Shown here piece by piece: positions 32,831 to 43,379 of a stretch of DNA of 64,000 nucleotides. This stretch comes from Lonicera japonica (lineage: Eukaryota; Streptophyta; Magnoliopsida; Dipsacales; Caprifoliaceae). The notes below the pieces were generated by a model. The model ran no database searches. It had not been told where the DNA came from and saw only the letters and a program-made list of their open reading frames with translations. A program made the position numbers and the translations under genes. How positions within the stretch are numbered: the stretch's first letter is position 1; each line of letters begins with the position of its first letter. The DNA lies in the NCBI GenBank assembly GCA_021464415.1, contig CM038467.1, positions 28,389,248 through 28,453,247 of the forward strand, in the 5' to 3' direction.

Positions 32831-33555
32831 GCACACTAAACCAAGGATAGCAGTTTCTCGTTGCAATAAAGAACCACTTTTAAGCCCAAGTGAGTGGTTG
32901 AAAGCTAGTACAAGTATTATCACATCACAAGGCATCTAGGTTTGAACCCCACCCCCTCCTCTTCTCGAACTATCTAGACCTATCCATTATTTATATATAT
33001 ATGTAGAAAAAAATGATACTAAAATATATGCTTAAATAAGAGCCCAGTGGACTATATGCATAGTCATATTGTTTTGAATTAGCGCCCAATATGGCAAAGA
33101 TATAACACACCATTGAAATGAAAATTCTTATTTTTTTATTTCCATCCGAGTAATATTCTTCGTTTTAGGCGTGATCAAATGCTCGATGAAGTGCTAGCAA
33201 ACTTAGAACCAAACACTAGTTGACTATTACAGTTTTTCGTATTCTAGAGATTTTCGAAAAACTACTACCATGATAAATGATACAATGGGGTTTGATTAAT
33301 TGAGATCGCACTGTTTGTATCTATTTATATATGCAGGGGTTATCAAAAGGAACTACAAAAGAGAAGAAGGACCAAAGAGCTTGAGCTTATGGTTATTTTC
33401 AACCTGCTAAGAACCTATATCATTTTTGTATTTATATATTGTTTCGAGGTGAATTTCTTAGCTTATGTTATGTCATTCTAACATTTTATTCTTTGTACAA
33501 TTTTGGGATTACATACATACAAACACACATGTATAAATGCCACTTTAATAGCCCA

Positions 33556-33870
33556 CTTGTTTTTTCGGAACAGCTTTTTCGTTCATGGAAGATCCATAAT
33601 CTCCATCATTCTCTAGAGCTTGCCAGAACACCCAACTTATTAGGTCTCCCCAATCTTGAAAAGTTGATCTTCAAAGGTTGGGTGCATAAGACTCATTGAG
33701 CCCTTTGTGAATCCATTGGAAGTCTTGAGGTACTTACCCTACTGAATCTTGAAGAATGCAAAGATCTGAGGATGTTACGAGCATTGGCACACTCAAATGT
33801 TTTGAAACATTAATATTTGTGGGTTGCCCTAATATACCAGTGAGTGAGTTTCTAGCGTTTCATGCTGATA
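33556..33870 (+). pseudogene. Second TNL: LRR fragment
   Basis: Translates in pieces to the start of exon 4 of the TNL (SWKIHNLHHSLELARTPNL, LPNLEKLIFKG, then LLNLEECKDL) with a stop and frame changes. It matches 29450-29650 in order. The fragment ends near 33870, and its continuation is found only at 39440, beyond an insertion complex. Confidence 0.8.
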
Positions 33871-33969
33871 GGGTTGCGCCCCATGGTTAATTGATTTTGA
33901 GAAATATTTGCTTACTCCATTGAATATGAAGGCATCTCTTCATTTAACTCTTATTGCTTGTCTATTCCA

Positions 33970-34103
33970 TTTTTTTTTTAAGGATATGTAGTCTCTTTCT
34001 TTTACTACAAATAACTAACAAATCCTTCCCATCCCAGGTGAGACTCGAACTCGGGATCTCCCATATTCAGGTTGGCACATGTACTACTAGGCTAAACTCG
34101 CTC
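33970..34103 (-). mobile_element. tRNA-derived SINE
   Basis: On the minus strand a tRNA-like head has an A box (TAGCCTAGTAG) and a B box (GAGTTCGAGTCTC) spaced as in RNA polymerase III promoters, then a short unrelated body and a poly-A tail (T-run at 33970-33979). Target duplication not clear. Confidence 0.65.
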
Positions 34104-34160
34104 ATTTCCTATTTAGTTTAGCATTGAAGATAGGAAAAAATTAGGGGCCAGTCCTTGTTC

Positions 34161-34390
34161 TTGAACATTTTTATGATGCGGTCCCTGTTATTTTTCTTTT
34201 GAACTTGCGGTCCTTGGATTTTCGTATTGTCTCTAGCGAGAAATCACAGGTACCATATCTATGATCAAGAAGTTCCAGATACTCATATAGTGTATCTGTG
34301 TATCTGAGTACTCTCCAGAGGCAAGTACTATACCTGAGGACCACAAACTTTAAAAAAAATATATGGACCGGATCATAAAATTGTGCTTAC
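34161..34390. mobile_element. Foldback element with about 50-bp inverted arms
   Basis: The left arm (TTTTATGATGCGGTCC, then a T-run and AACTTGCGGTCCT) pairs with the right arm (GAGGACCACAAACTTT, an A-run, GGACCGGATCATAAAA). It is related to the element at 25205-25580. Confidence 0.6.
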
Positions 34391-34564
34391 CTAATTGATC
34401 TTTCAAGAGAGTAACAAAAAGAAAAATGCATTAAAGATTAATTTAGTTTGTTATTACTATTATTAATGTAAGAATAAATTAACTCTTCTGACATAATTAT
34501 AACTGCTGACTTGAGCAATGTTAGCAAAGAAAAGCCAGGATTAATGCTGCGGCCATCAGTTGAT

Positions 34565-34601
34565 CTTCTTCTTCTTCTTCTTCTTCTTCTTCTTCTTCTT
34601 C
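34565..34601. repeat. (CTT)n microsatellite
   Basis: Twelve trinucleotide units. Confidence 0.9.
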
Positions 34602-35019
34602 ATACAATGGTTTTTCCAAGAAAACATGTAATTCCTAAAACCCAGCCTATATATATATACCATTTTCGCAATTCTAAGTTTCTAAGAATTATATATCACA
34701 GCAGCACAGCCAGCACTTTGGTGGTTATTCAATAATTTCTCTTCCTTATACATTAACCAATTCTTCATTTCAGGATCCAAAGTAAAATGCTAATACTAAG
34801 TCTCATCTTTTTATTTGTGACTGAGGGCGGAATAAGCTGGTAAAATTTTTGGCGTTCTTTGGCCTTAATGCGCAGGATGGAAAATTGCACTGCCGATCCT
34901 GTATATATATAATCTTCCCCTGCTCATAGGTGAACATATACACGCTTTTCCTCTATTTTTTCTATTATACATTTCAGGGCCATAGTACTATCTCTCCGCA
35001 ACACGAAAGAAACGACATA

Positions 35020-36660
35020 TATACACATACCATATATAGATCTCTAGAGATTCTAGAGAGGAAAACTCCCATTTCTAACAAGAAAAATAGGCCCTCAACA
35101 CCAAAGAAAACAATACACACACATATATATACATCTCTAGATATTCTAGAGAGGACAACCCTCACTTAATTAAAAAGAAAAATTGGTCCTCTGGTTTGAG
35201 TTGTTAAATGGATGAATTATTAAAGAAATTTAGTGGTCATGAACTCTAAAATGAGTTTATCATCTCCACTAAATTTCATTAAATGAATTTAATTTAACAA
35301 TGGATTTAATGAAAATAAAGGCACTCCTTTCGATTGACCTAAACAACCCTTCCTTTATTTTTCTTAAAAAGAAAAAAGAATAAAAGTGACCTAAACTATG
35401 TTTCCTTTATTTTTCGTTTAAAGAAAAAGAATAAATTTAATCACCACTACCACCCACGGCTTCCCCACACCTGACCTCCAGCTACCAGTCATCAGCAACC
35501 CAGCTCACTGTAGAGGTTGCAAGTCCCTGGCGGTGGGCAGTTGCAGTTGAGACCTAGCAACCACCACAGGTGAGAAGCAAACAACAAGGTTTAATAAAGG
35601 TATAATTGACCTTTACACAAAAAATGGGAGTGTCCTTGTAGTGTGCGCAGATAAACACTGGAAAATTCCTTTGTGGGCTGTGGTTAAAACAAATTGTAAA
35701 GAAAGCCCACCATGTGTTGGGTTAGAGTAAGGTGTCTATGCGATGGAAACGATTTTGTAAGAAGCCTTGTAATTCATTTTATCATTTTGATTTTGATGGT
35801 TTGTTTTTATTATATTCTTCTCTTTACAGGGACCTATGTTTTGCTATTTGGGATGTTACATTGTGTCACGGGCCGGGATATTCTGACCTCGTGCGGCGCC
35901 CAAACCCTAACTCAAATGGCTGGGCAAGCTTGACTCAAGTGGCAACACGCAGCAAAACAAACAATAAAGGCTTCGAACATCAAGTGCTGGCATGTACCTG
36001 AACACATATATATTGCATTAGTACCGCATATAACACCGCATTGCATTATCCCTCGGTGTCGAGCCCCTCTTGCATTAGGGAAAACTATTAGCTCATGACA
36101 TTCTCACATCACCTCCCCGGGGGTATCCTCAACCGAGGGGCTACTTCCATCACTTCACCCATGTGATGTTTTCTTGCTTACCGACACAGTCACATCATTT
36201 CCTTCCACCGTTAATCAGTATGCTCTGTGATACCCCGACATCCAAAAACCAGCATTTTAATTCATCGCTTTGATGCTGTTGCCGCGCACTTTTTAAGATC
36301 GCCTCAACATGCCTACAAGTTAGAACAAGTAAATCCCCACACTTCCGGAGCTCTGAGCAGTTGTCCCCACAACTCTTAACATGGACCAAGGTTCGCTCTG
36401 ATACTATTTGTCACGGGTTGGGAGATTCCGACCCCATGTGGCGCCCAACCCCCAACTGGAAGAGCTAGGCAAGCCTGCTCAAACGGCAACATGAAACAGA
36501 ACAAACGATAAAGGCTTTAAATATCAAGTTGTAGTATGCACCTAAACACATATAGATCGCATTAGTACCGTAGATAGCACTACATCGCATTGTCCCTTGG
36601 TGTCAAGCCCCTCTTGCACTAAGGAAAACTATTAGCCCGTGACACATTGCCTTGATGCTT
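35020..36660. repeat. 1.5-kb dispersed repeat block, copy B
   Basis: Colinear with 130-1675; see that entry. This copy retains a complete TRIM and lies inside the split second TNL. Confidence 0.75.
35864..36644 (-). mobile_element. Complete TRIM element, copy B
   Basis: 781 bp: LTRs at 35864-36100 and 36409-36644, each with TGTCACGGGC-type and GCCCGTGACA-type ends, flanked by target duplications CATTG (35859-35863 and 36645-36649). On the minus strand, AGTATCAGAGCGAACC beside the right LTR is an iMet-type primer-binding site, and GGGGAGGTGATGTGAGAA beside the left LTR is the polypurine tract. The internal region is about 310 bp and non-coding. TRIMs depend on other elements for movement. Confidence 0.85.
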
Positions 36661-37377
36661 AAGTTTATCATTTTAGTGTTGTTATTTGACTACGAATAAT
36701 GTAATGAGGTCAAGTTTTTTGAGTTATAAATCATTAGACTCGATGCACATATATTTTTTTTAAATGGGACTGATATTATTCGCATAAATGTGAAGCCTCA
36801 TTAACCGAGGATGATATTTTCTTGTTATAATAATACTAACATGCTTTGATTAGAGCCCGAGAGACTAAACATATTTTTCTATTTACCATTGGAATTATAT
36901 TCTCCATGTTAAGCATGAGTGAATGACTTCTATATATGAAGTACTAGCAGGCTAGGAACCTAATATTAATCAACTATTACAGCGTTTTGTATTATTAATT
37001 TTGTTAAACTCATATGGTTGGTTGTTTTAGGGTTGAATATTATGGTTCAGAGGTGAATTGGTTTTGGTTGTGTATATTGGTTTGATCGAGGAATGTTGGT
37101 TTAATTGCCTTATATTTATCATTGTGAAATAATGTTTGAATTGAATTAAAAATAGGTTTTTTTTGCCATCCGCCACAATTGATGAAGAAAATTGACAAAA
37201 AAAATCTTGAATTGGTACACTAAAATAATCCAAGCATGCTCTTTAACTAATTTACACAAACTTAAAAGGCAAAAAAATGTTTTAATTATAAATAAGCGTG
37301 TGGCTATGTTCCAATAGTAAAGGATCTCACCTAAATCTAAAGGTCCTATGTCTAAGATTTTGTCCATGATTACTAGA
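36660..37377. other. Intergenic DNA, no gene seen
   Basis: The only repetition noticed is 36895-37000, which resembles 33170-33250 (ATGAAGTRCTAGCA, CAACTATTACAG). That fits shared TNL flanking DNA. Confidence 0.45.
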
Positions 37378-38997
37378 TGACGCTGATAAAATATCGCGTT
37401 GTGTTCACCCAAGTGCAGGCACGTCAAGTTGTAATATAATCTCGGAAGTTCAAGTATTGATCCACAAGGATAGTTGAAAAGGAATAGAATGGATTACATA
37501 CTTTACGATTTTTCTAGTTTTGTAAGTTTGATTGAAATTGAACAGCTTAAATTAAAATGGTAGTGAAAGGTGTTAAGAAAACACTAAGGTAAGTGGAAGT
37601 TGCTCGCAATACAATTAATGGCATTTGCAATCTCATACATGGATTTCAACACGATATTCTCTAAAATGGGGAATGTTGTCATATCTCTCAATAGCAAAGG
37701 GTGCGAAGCTAGGCAATTCATTCTCGGGCTGAAGCTATATCAAGAGAGAATACAACAAAATTCCACCAAAGATAAAGCTATAATATATATCTCTTAGCTA
37801 CGGGTGTGAAGCAAAACAACCCATTCCCGATGAAGCTAATCCGAGGTAAAAATGATAAACTCATCGTAACAATATTTTATATTAATCATGTATGTGAAAT
37901 CTCATGGTTTAAAAGAATGAAAATCAGCTAGTGAATCATTACAATGAAACGAAACGAAGTTTGTGGAATAAAATCATTAACTAATCGATTGTTACTTAAG
38001 AAAGACAATAAGGAATTTAAATATCACGTAAAGTGTATGAAGCACTCAAAATATCATTAAGTAAATCAAATATTAGATTAACAAATTTTATAAATCATCT
38101 ATGGAGTTTCAAGAACTATTCATAATCTCTACAAAGAGGAAGAAGGTCTATAGATGGGGAAAAATTACTACAAGCTTTTTAGAACAATACAAGTATGTTG
38201 GATTATCATTCATACACAAGAACTAAGCATACAAGGCATGTAAAGTCTAATCTTTAAATGAAAATACCTAGAAAGCTTGAAGAATGAAGGATATGAAAAG
38301 GACAATGATTCACAATTATTTAACAACTTTAAACATGGATTGAAAAATTAATCACTGAAAATCACATCGCGATTCACTTCCGTAACCTTAGTAGAAGACT
38401 ACTCCATAATACTCAATGCAAGAATTATAGAAGAAGTATTCATTTCTTAAAAATCAAAGTAAACTTACAAAAAGAAGGAAGAAGTTACAATGGTGGGAGC
38501 TCTAACTTCTCTCTAGAACTTGTATAAAACTTAGATAACTTAGCCTAAAAGCTAAGGAAAGTAATATAAACTAAGAGATTACAAAATATCTAATTAAATA
38601 TCTAAAATAGCTTGAACCACTAAAATAGCCCATTTTGGATGTAAAATGGCCAAGTTGCCAGGGCCATGATCGATCATGGTTATGCCCATTATTGATCATG
38701 GAAGTGCATTGGCTGAGGAATTTGGTCCCATGATCGATCATGGAAATGGGATTTCTTCATTCAGCAGATATGAAAGCCTCTAAACTTACTTTCGATCAAT
38801 TCTTTAAGGGCAGATGATTTTTGCACCTACAAAAGCATGGAATACTACACAACAACACCAACTTGGGCCACATTAGATACAAAACTCGCTAAGGTACTAA
38901 TCTCGATATAAGCAGATTTCTCGGCTAGGTTAGAACAATAAACGCGTCAAGCAGCTCTGAGAAAGAGCTTATGCATGACAATATTAAGCGTTTATCA
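37378..38997 (-). mobile_element. Athila-type solo LTR
   Basis: 1620 bp, the reverse complement of the LTR at 57474-59130, starting TGACGC and ending TTTATCA on the plus strand. Target duplications CTAGA lie at 37373-37377 and 38998-39002. There is no internal region, so this is a solo LTR left by recombination between the two LTRs of a former element. It carries three ATGATCGATCAT-type palindromes (one mutated) near 38666-38745. Confidence 0.92.
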
Positions 38998-39439
38998 CTA
39001 GAGCTTGCAGAATTACCTATAGCACGAATTTTATTTTTCGTCCCAGTAATTTCATATATAGTTTTGGGTTGTAGTGAAAATCGGGTAAACATGGAAACCA
39101 AAACCAACTAGATCGAATCGATTTGTAAGTTTAACAAGTAATATTGAATCATGTTCATGTATTAAGAAAAAAAATTGTATGACATTGAATAGTTACCCCT
39201 ACTTTGTATCAAATATATTTTGATTAAAAGATGTGTTAGAATCAACCTTCGGAAGTGAGGTTAATAATACAACCCTTCACTTTGAGTGGTGGATGAATTA
39301 AAGTAAGGAATGAATAATTGTTATTAGCCACGATTGTTTTGATGCCTCAAATCCCCAGTTTTCACCCTCAAGAATTATAATTATATCTTCTAGTATCAAT
39401 CAAACCTCGAGGGTATGAATTAGTTGCTTCGTTGTTGCA

Positions 39440-40330
39440 TGCAATCATTAGATTTAAGTTGTAATCATTTTTGTAACATGCCACGATGATTTTGACGTTT
39501 TAGTACGCTTCGATAAGTCGACTTAAATTCATGTGAAAGGGACTCCATTCGATTTGAGGCATACTAAATGTAAAGTCTTTGCATGTGATGGAGTGTAGAT
39601 CATTGGAAAGTGTAACATATCAATCAACTTTAACTAAACCTTTAATCAAATGATATGGCTGTGGAAAACTAAGAGAGATTCAAGGTATGTTAAAGTTTTA
39701 ACCCATGGAACATGTTTACAAAGAAATACTCAATAATTTAGACTTATGTGGCGTGGAATTAATTAGAAATCTTAAGCTGAGCTTTAACAATTGGAGCACT
39801 TCTTGTTACAACAAGATTCAAAATGAGGAAAATATATATGTGTGTGTGTAAACATATTGCAAGTGCATTTCCGAATGTATAATTAATCCTGAAAATTAAT
39901 CAAGTAATTAATCGATTATGGTTCACATGGTACATTTTATTAATTTCATATATTCAGCACATTCCTTCGCTGGGAAGAGATTCCAAGTTGGTGTGGTGAT
40001 AGAAATAATAAAGGTTCATCATCAATATCATTTGTTGTACCCATCCTAGTTGACTAAACGTGTACTCTATGTTCACCCTCGATCTCCAATACTAATAAAT
40101 TTGGATTTCCTTCTCCATTATTCACTAAGATTCATAATAAGACCAAGGATCTCAAGTGGATATACCATCCCCTGGCTACAGCAATTTGAAAAAATGAGAA
40201 TGAAGAAAATCGGTTGATATGGCTAAGCCATTGGAAGTTGGGGAATCATTTGGAAAGTGACGATGAAATTGATGCTTCAGTAGTTGCTAGGTTTGAGGTT
40301 TTGAGGTGAAAGATAACACATAATGCCAAC
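39440..40330 (+). pseudogene. Second TNL: LRR and C-JID fragment
   Basis: Matches exon 4 from about 29955 (LDLSCNHF region) to its end, then a decayed intron, then exon 5 (the GEIPSWCGDRN equivalent at about 39970-40010 and LKWIY at about 40150). There are many stops and frameshifts. With 33556-33870 it is one TNL copy interrupted by 5.5 kb of inserted DNA. TIR and NB-ARC parts are missing. Confidence 0.82.
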
Positions 40331-40649
40331 CTGATAACATTTATGGTGAACCCTTTTTAAAAAAGTATCATAAATTCAATTATTTTAGTGAAGCAAGACA
40401 GTTCTTGCTTGTGCATCTTTTTGTACATTGTAATGTACAACATTCTGATTAGCATGCCATGTACAAGACAGTGCATAAAGGTCATGGGCAATATTTTTGT
40501 ATGAAAGTGTATTAATTTGAAAAATGCTAAAGCAGAAATGACTTCAAATTAGATTGCGCATCGAGTTGAAATACTTTATGAATATATATTAAGAGGGGTA
40601 ATGTTTTTTTTTGACAGACGCCATTATTTTTAAGCAATAAATAATGGAC

Positions 40650-41213
40650 CGACGTACACAAAGCTGCAATAAGTAATGCCCCAAGGCCACCATATATGTA
40701 CAATTACACAAGTGGAAGGAGCCAAGCTTATCCTAGGTATGTTCATGATAGTAACCCTAATCCCTAGTACCATTTGGGCACAAATCAACACCGTATTTGT
40801 CAAACAAGGCCCCACATTGGACCGACACCTCAGCCCGAGCTTTAGAATCTTCGCTGCCTCGCTTGGGAGCTTTGTAACTCTTTCCATGCTCGTCTCCGTT
40901 TCAATTTATGATCGCCGGCTACTTCGTGCCCTTGATCCAGAAAAAGTTTAGTCATCCCAGAGGGATCACCCTCTTCCAGAGACTGGGAATCGGATTTGTG
41001 ATCCAGACAATTGCGATTGCGGTCACATACGCTGTTGAAGTCAAACACATGCATGCGATAAAAGTGCACAAAATTTTGGGGCCCAAATAAATTGTTCGAC
41101 CCGATGAACATTTTCTAGCTCATGATGCCCCAGCATGCCTTTTTTGGGGTGGCAGGCGTGTTCAATGCCATTGGTTTATTAGAGTTTTTTTACGACCAAT
41201 CACCAGACGAGAT
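40650..41213 (+). pseudogene. NPF (nitrate/peptide transporter) gene fragment
   Basis: Encodes part of an NRT1/PTR (MFS proton-coupled) transporter: TITQVEGAKLILGM, LIPSTIWAQINTVFVKQGPT, AASLGSFVTLSMLVSVSIYD, then after a frame change HPRGITLFQRLGIGFVIQ and AVEVKHMHAIKVH, and a third-frame piece ending in FFYDQSPDEMQ. This corresponds to roughly transmembrane segments 7-10 of a 12-segment protein. Intact members move nitrate, peptides or hormones across the plasma membrane or tonoplast. At least two frameshifts, a deletion and both missing ends make it non-functional. The 3' end abuts the duplicated block at 41214. Confidence 0.85.
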
Positions 41214-42510
41214 GCAATACGTGTGTATTAATTGTTGTGCTTGTAATTATGAATCTCTTTATTTATTTTTCAAATACATGTGATTGGTCAAGATGTTTTG
41301 GTTTAGTAGATTATATTTATTGTATATATAGTTAAAATTTACAGAAGTTAGAAAAAGGGTTATGAATTAATTAGGATTATACTCTATAACAGTATCATTG
41401 ATCGAGATATTCATAAGTTAGCACCAACTTTTAGTAAGTAAAACTATTTGACTCAAGCGCTAAACCTATATTAAAATCCAGGTAATCAAAAAACCATATA
41501 TAGAAAAATCAGGCAAGAGTGAGTTTGGATTAGATCCCACATGTTGATCGGCAAAAAGGTCTCAAAACCATATATATGTTTTATTTATTTAAAGTGTTAT
41601 TATGAATATCAACAGTTGGTATATTATTCAAGTTTTTAAAATTATATTTATAACCATAATATGGTATATTTAATACAAAAAACATAAAGAAAAAAAGTTG
41701 AGTGATGATAAAGGAGTGAAAGGGTGTAGAACCACCTTTGATGTAGGAGATGATAATTAAGCATTATAACAGTTTTGAATTGATACAATTACATATACTT
41801 AATATACGCATACATGATGTGTGTGTAATATTGCAGAAATTATTCTTCAAACTAGCTATAGACTTTTAGCACAAACTAACAATATATAATTGGTTGAGTG
41901 TTTAAGATGCAATACACACATATTTATATATATATTAGTAAATTGTAGAAGTCAATCAAGTATTATTTTATTTCCACTACAAATGTTAATGTATTTTGTG
42001 GCCAAAATAATGATATTCGACTTATAAGATTAAGTAATTTGTGTATATTTATAATTTAATTAAATTATAAGTTATCTCTATTATTCACATCGCATTTGTC
42101 TCTTAACTACTTTTTATTAAAAAAAAACACATGGGGCACTTGTCCCACCTTCCCAACGTATAGTTTGTTCACTGGATTTGGAGGATGATTTAAAGTAATA
42201 AATGAATGATTGTTATGAGTCGTGAACTAATTACAGAGATTATCTTAACCAAATTTTATAAAAAAAAAAATATTTATTTAAATCTAAAACTAGCAAACCA
42301 AAAAAAAAAAAAATCTAAAGCTAAATTTTATTAGACAAAATCAAATAAAAAAGACTAATTCGTGTCTTCGAAACTTTCAAAAATAAAGTTCAACTTTGTT
42401 GGTGCGTCTCCTTTGAACTTCTGAGACCCTCACGTAACTCCAGTCAAATTCTTGAATTATTATTTTCAACTTCAATACCAACCTCCTTGAATTATTAGTC
42501 CACTCGTTGT
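41214..42510. repeat. Duplicated TNL-upstream block, copy D
   Basis: 41214-42236 matches 11116-12475, 42236-42450 matches parts of 18210-18800, and 42450-42510 matches the promoter repeats at 18960-19010 (TTGAATTATTA, GTCCACTC). It lacks the Copia insertion. No TIR exon follows, so the coding part of this unit was lost or never duplicated. Confidence 0.7.
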
Positions 42511-42519
42511 CTCCTGGAT

Positions 42520-43040
42520 CTACAGCGGCAATTTGACATTACCGGTGCAGTGGACAAATATAGTCCGTTGATTACAGCCGAACGGTTTGGATAGTGATAC
42601 GTCATTAACCACTTAAAGTGAGATTAGACCATAGCGATTTATTATACCTGGAAAATTAACACCGTCACCGTTGCTCTCCTAATTAAACCGCTAACTCAAA
42701 TTTTTTTAGTTCTTATTTTTCTGAAATTCATACCAACCATGGCCCAATTGGACTAGTCTCTAATACTATAAAGAAAAAATTCGGCATCTACAGCTTCTCC
42801 ACCTCTTAGTTCCACTAACCAAATTCCAAAAATAAGGAAAAAAATAGCTGTGAGTTCAATCATATACATTCAATTTGTTTAGGGAAAATTTATGGGTAAA
42901 AATTCGCCTAGAAGTAGACAATATATGAAGTACTAGAGTATTTTTCAAATAAGACTTGCTTAATAAAAGGTGAGTGCATTCACATAATCTATGTTCAAAT
43001 GAGGAAAGTATGTTGCTAAGTACTCGCTGCAATCACCACA
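42520..43040. other. Intergenic DNA, no gene seen
   Basis: GC content rises briefly at 42520-42680, but no coding or RNA feature could be recognised. Confidence 0.4.
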
Positions 43041-43051
43041 CCAGTTAGGGT

Positions 43052-43373
43052 CTTGGGCGACATACCCTATTGGGTATGTCTCATAAGTAAGTACTTAGGA
43101 GACATACGGAATGTATGTGTCCTAAGAGAGCTACTTAGGAGACATACATTTAGTGTGTCGCCTAAGTACTTACTTAGGCGATATATGTACTCCATATGTT
43201 TCTTGAGGGAGTCACTTAGGAGACATACAATCAGTGTGTCACCTAAGTACATACTTAGGCGACATACAATGAAGTTATTTCGCCTAAATACTTATCTTAG
43301 GAGACATACATATAATATGTCTTATAAGAAAATTACTTAGGAGACATACTGAGTTTATATGTCGCCTAAGTAA
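43052..43373. repeat. Array of about eight alternating inverted repeats (hairpin array)
   Basis: The 15-base motif ACTTAGGAGACATAC (or AGGCGACATAC) occurs in plus orientation near 43052, 43093, 43133, 43172, 43214, 43253, 43295 and 43335. Each is followed 5-12 bases later by its complement (GTGTGTCGCCTAAGT type) near 43074, 43114, 43154, 43193, 43234, 43275, 43314 and 43358. The repeat period is about 40 bp. Each pair can fold as a hairpin, and any two copies can pair with each other. Open frames on both strands across it are by-products of the repeat. Confidence 0.85.
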
Positions 43374-43379
43374 CCCCAT

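Noticed and set aside
34030..34103. A tRNA gene on the minus strand
   Set aside because: A and B boxes are present, but no cloverleaf can be completed and a poly-A tail follows, so it is a SINE.
43053..43340. Overlapping frames on both strands with repeating R-R-H-T and Y-L-G-D units
   Set aside because: They are translations of the hairpin array, open because the short repeat lacks stops.
43052..43373. CRISPR-like array
   Set aside because: Units alternate in orientation, spacers are only a few bases long, and the DNA is plant nuclear.
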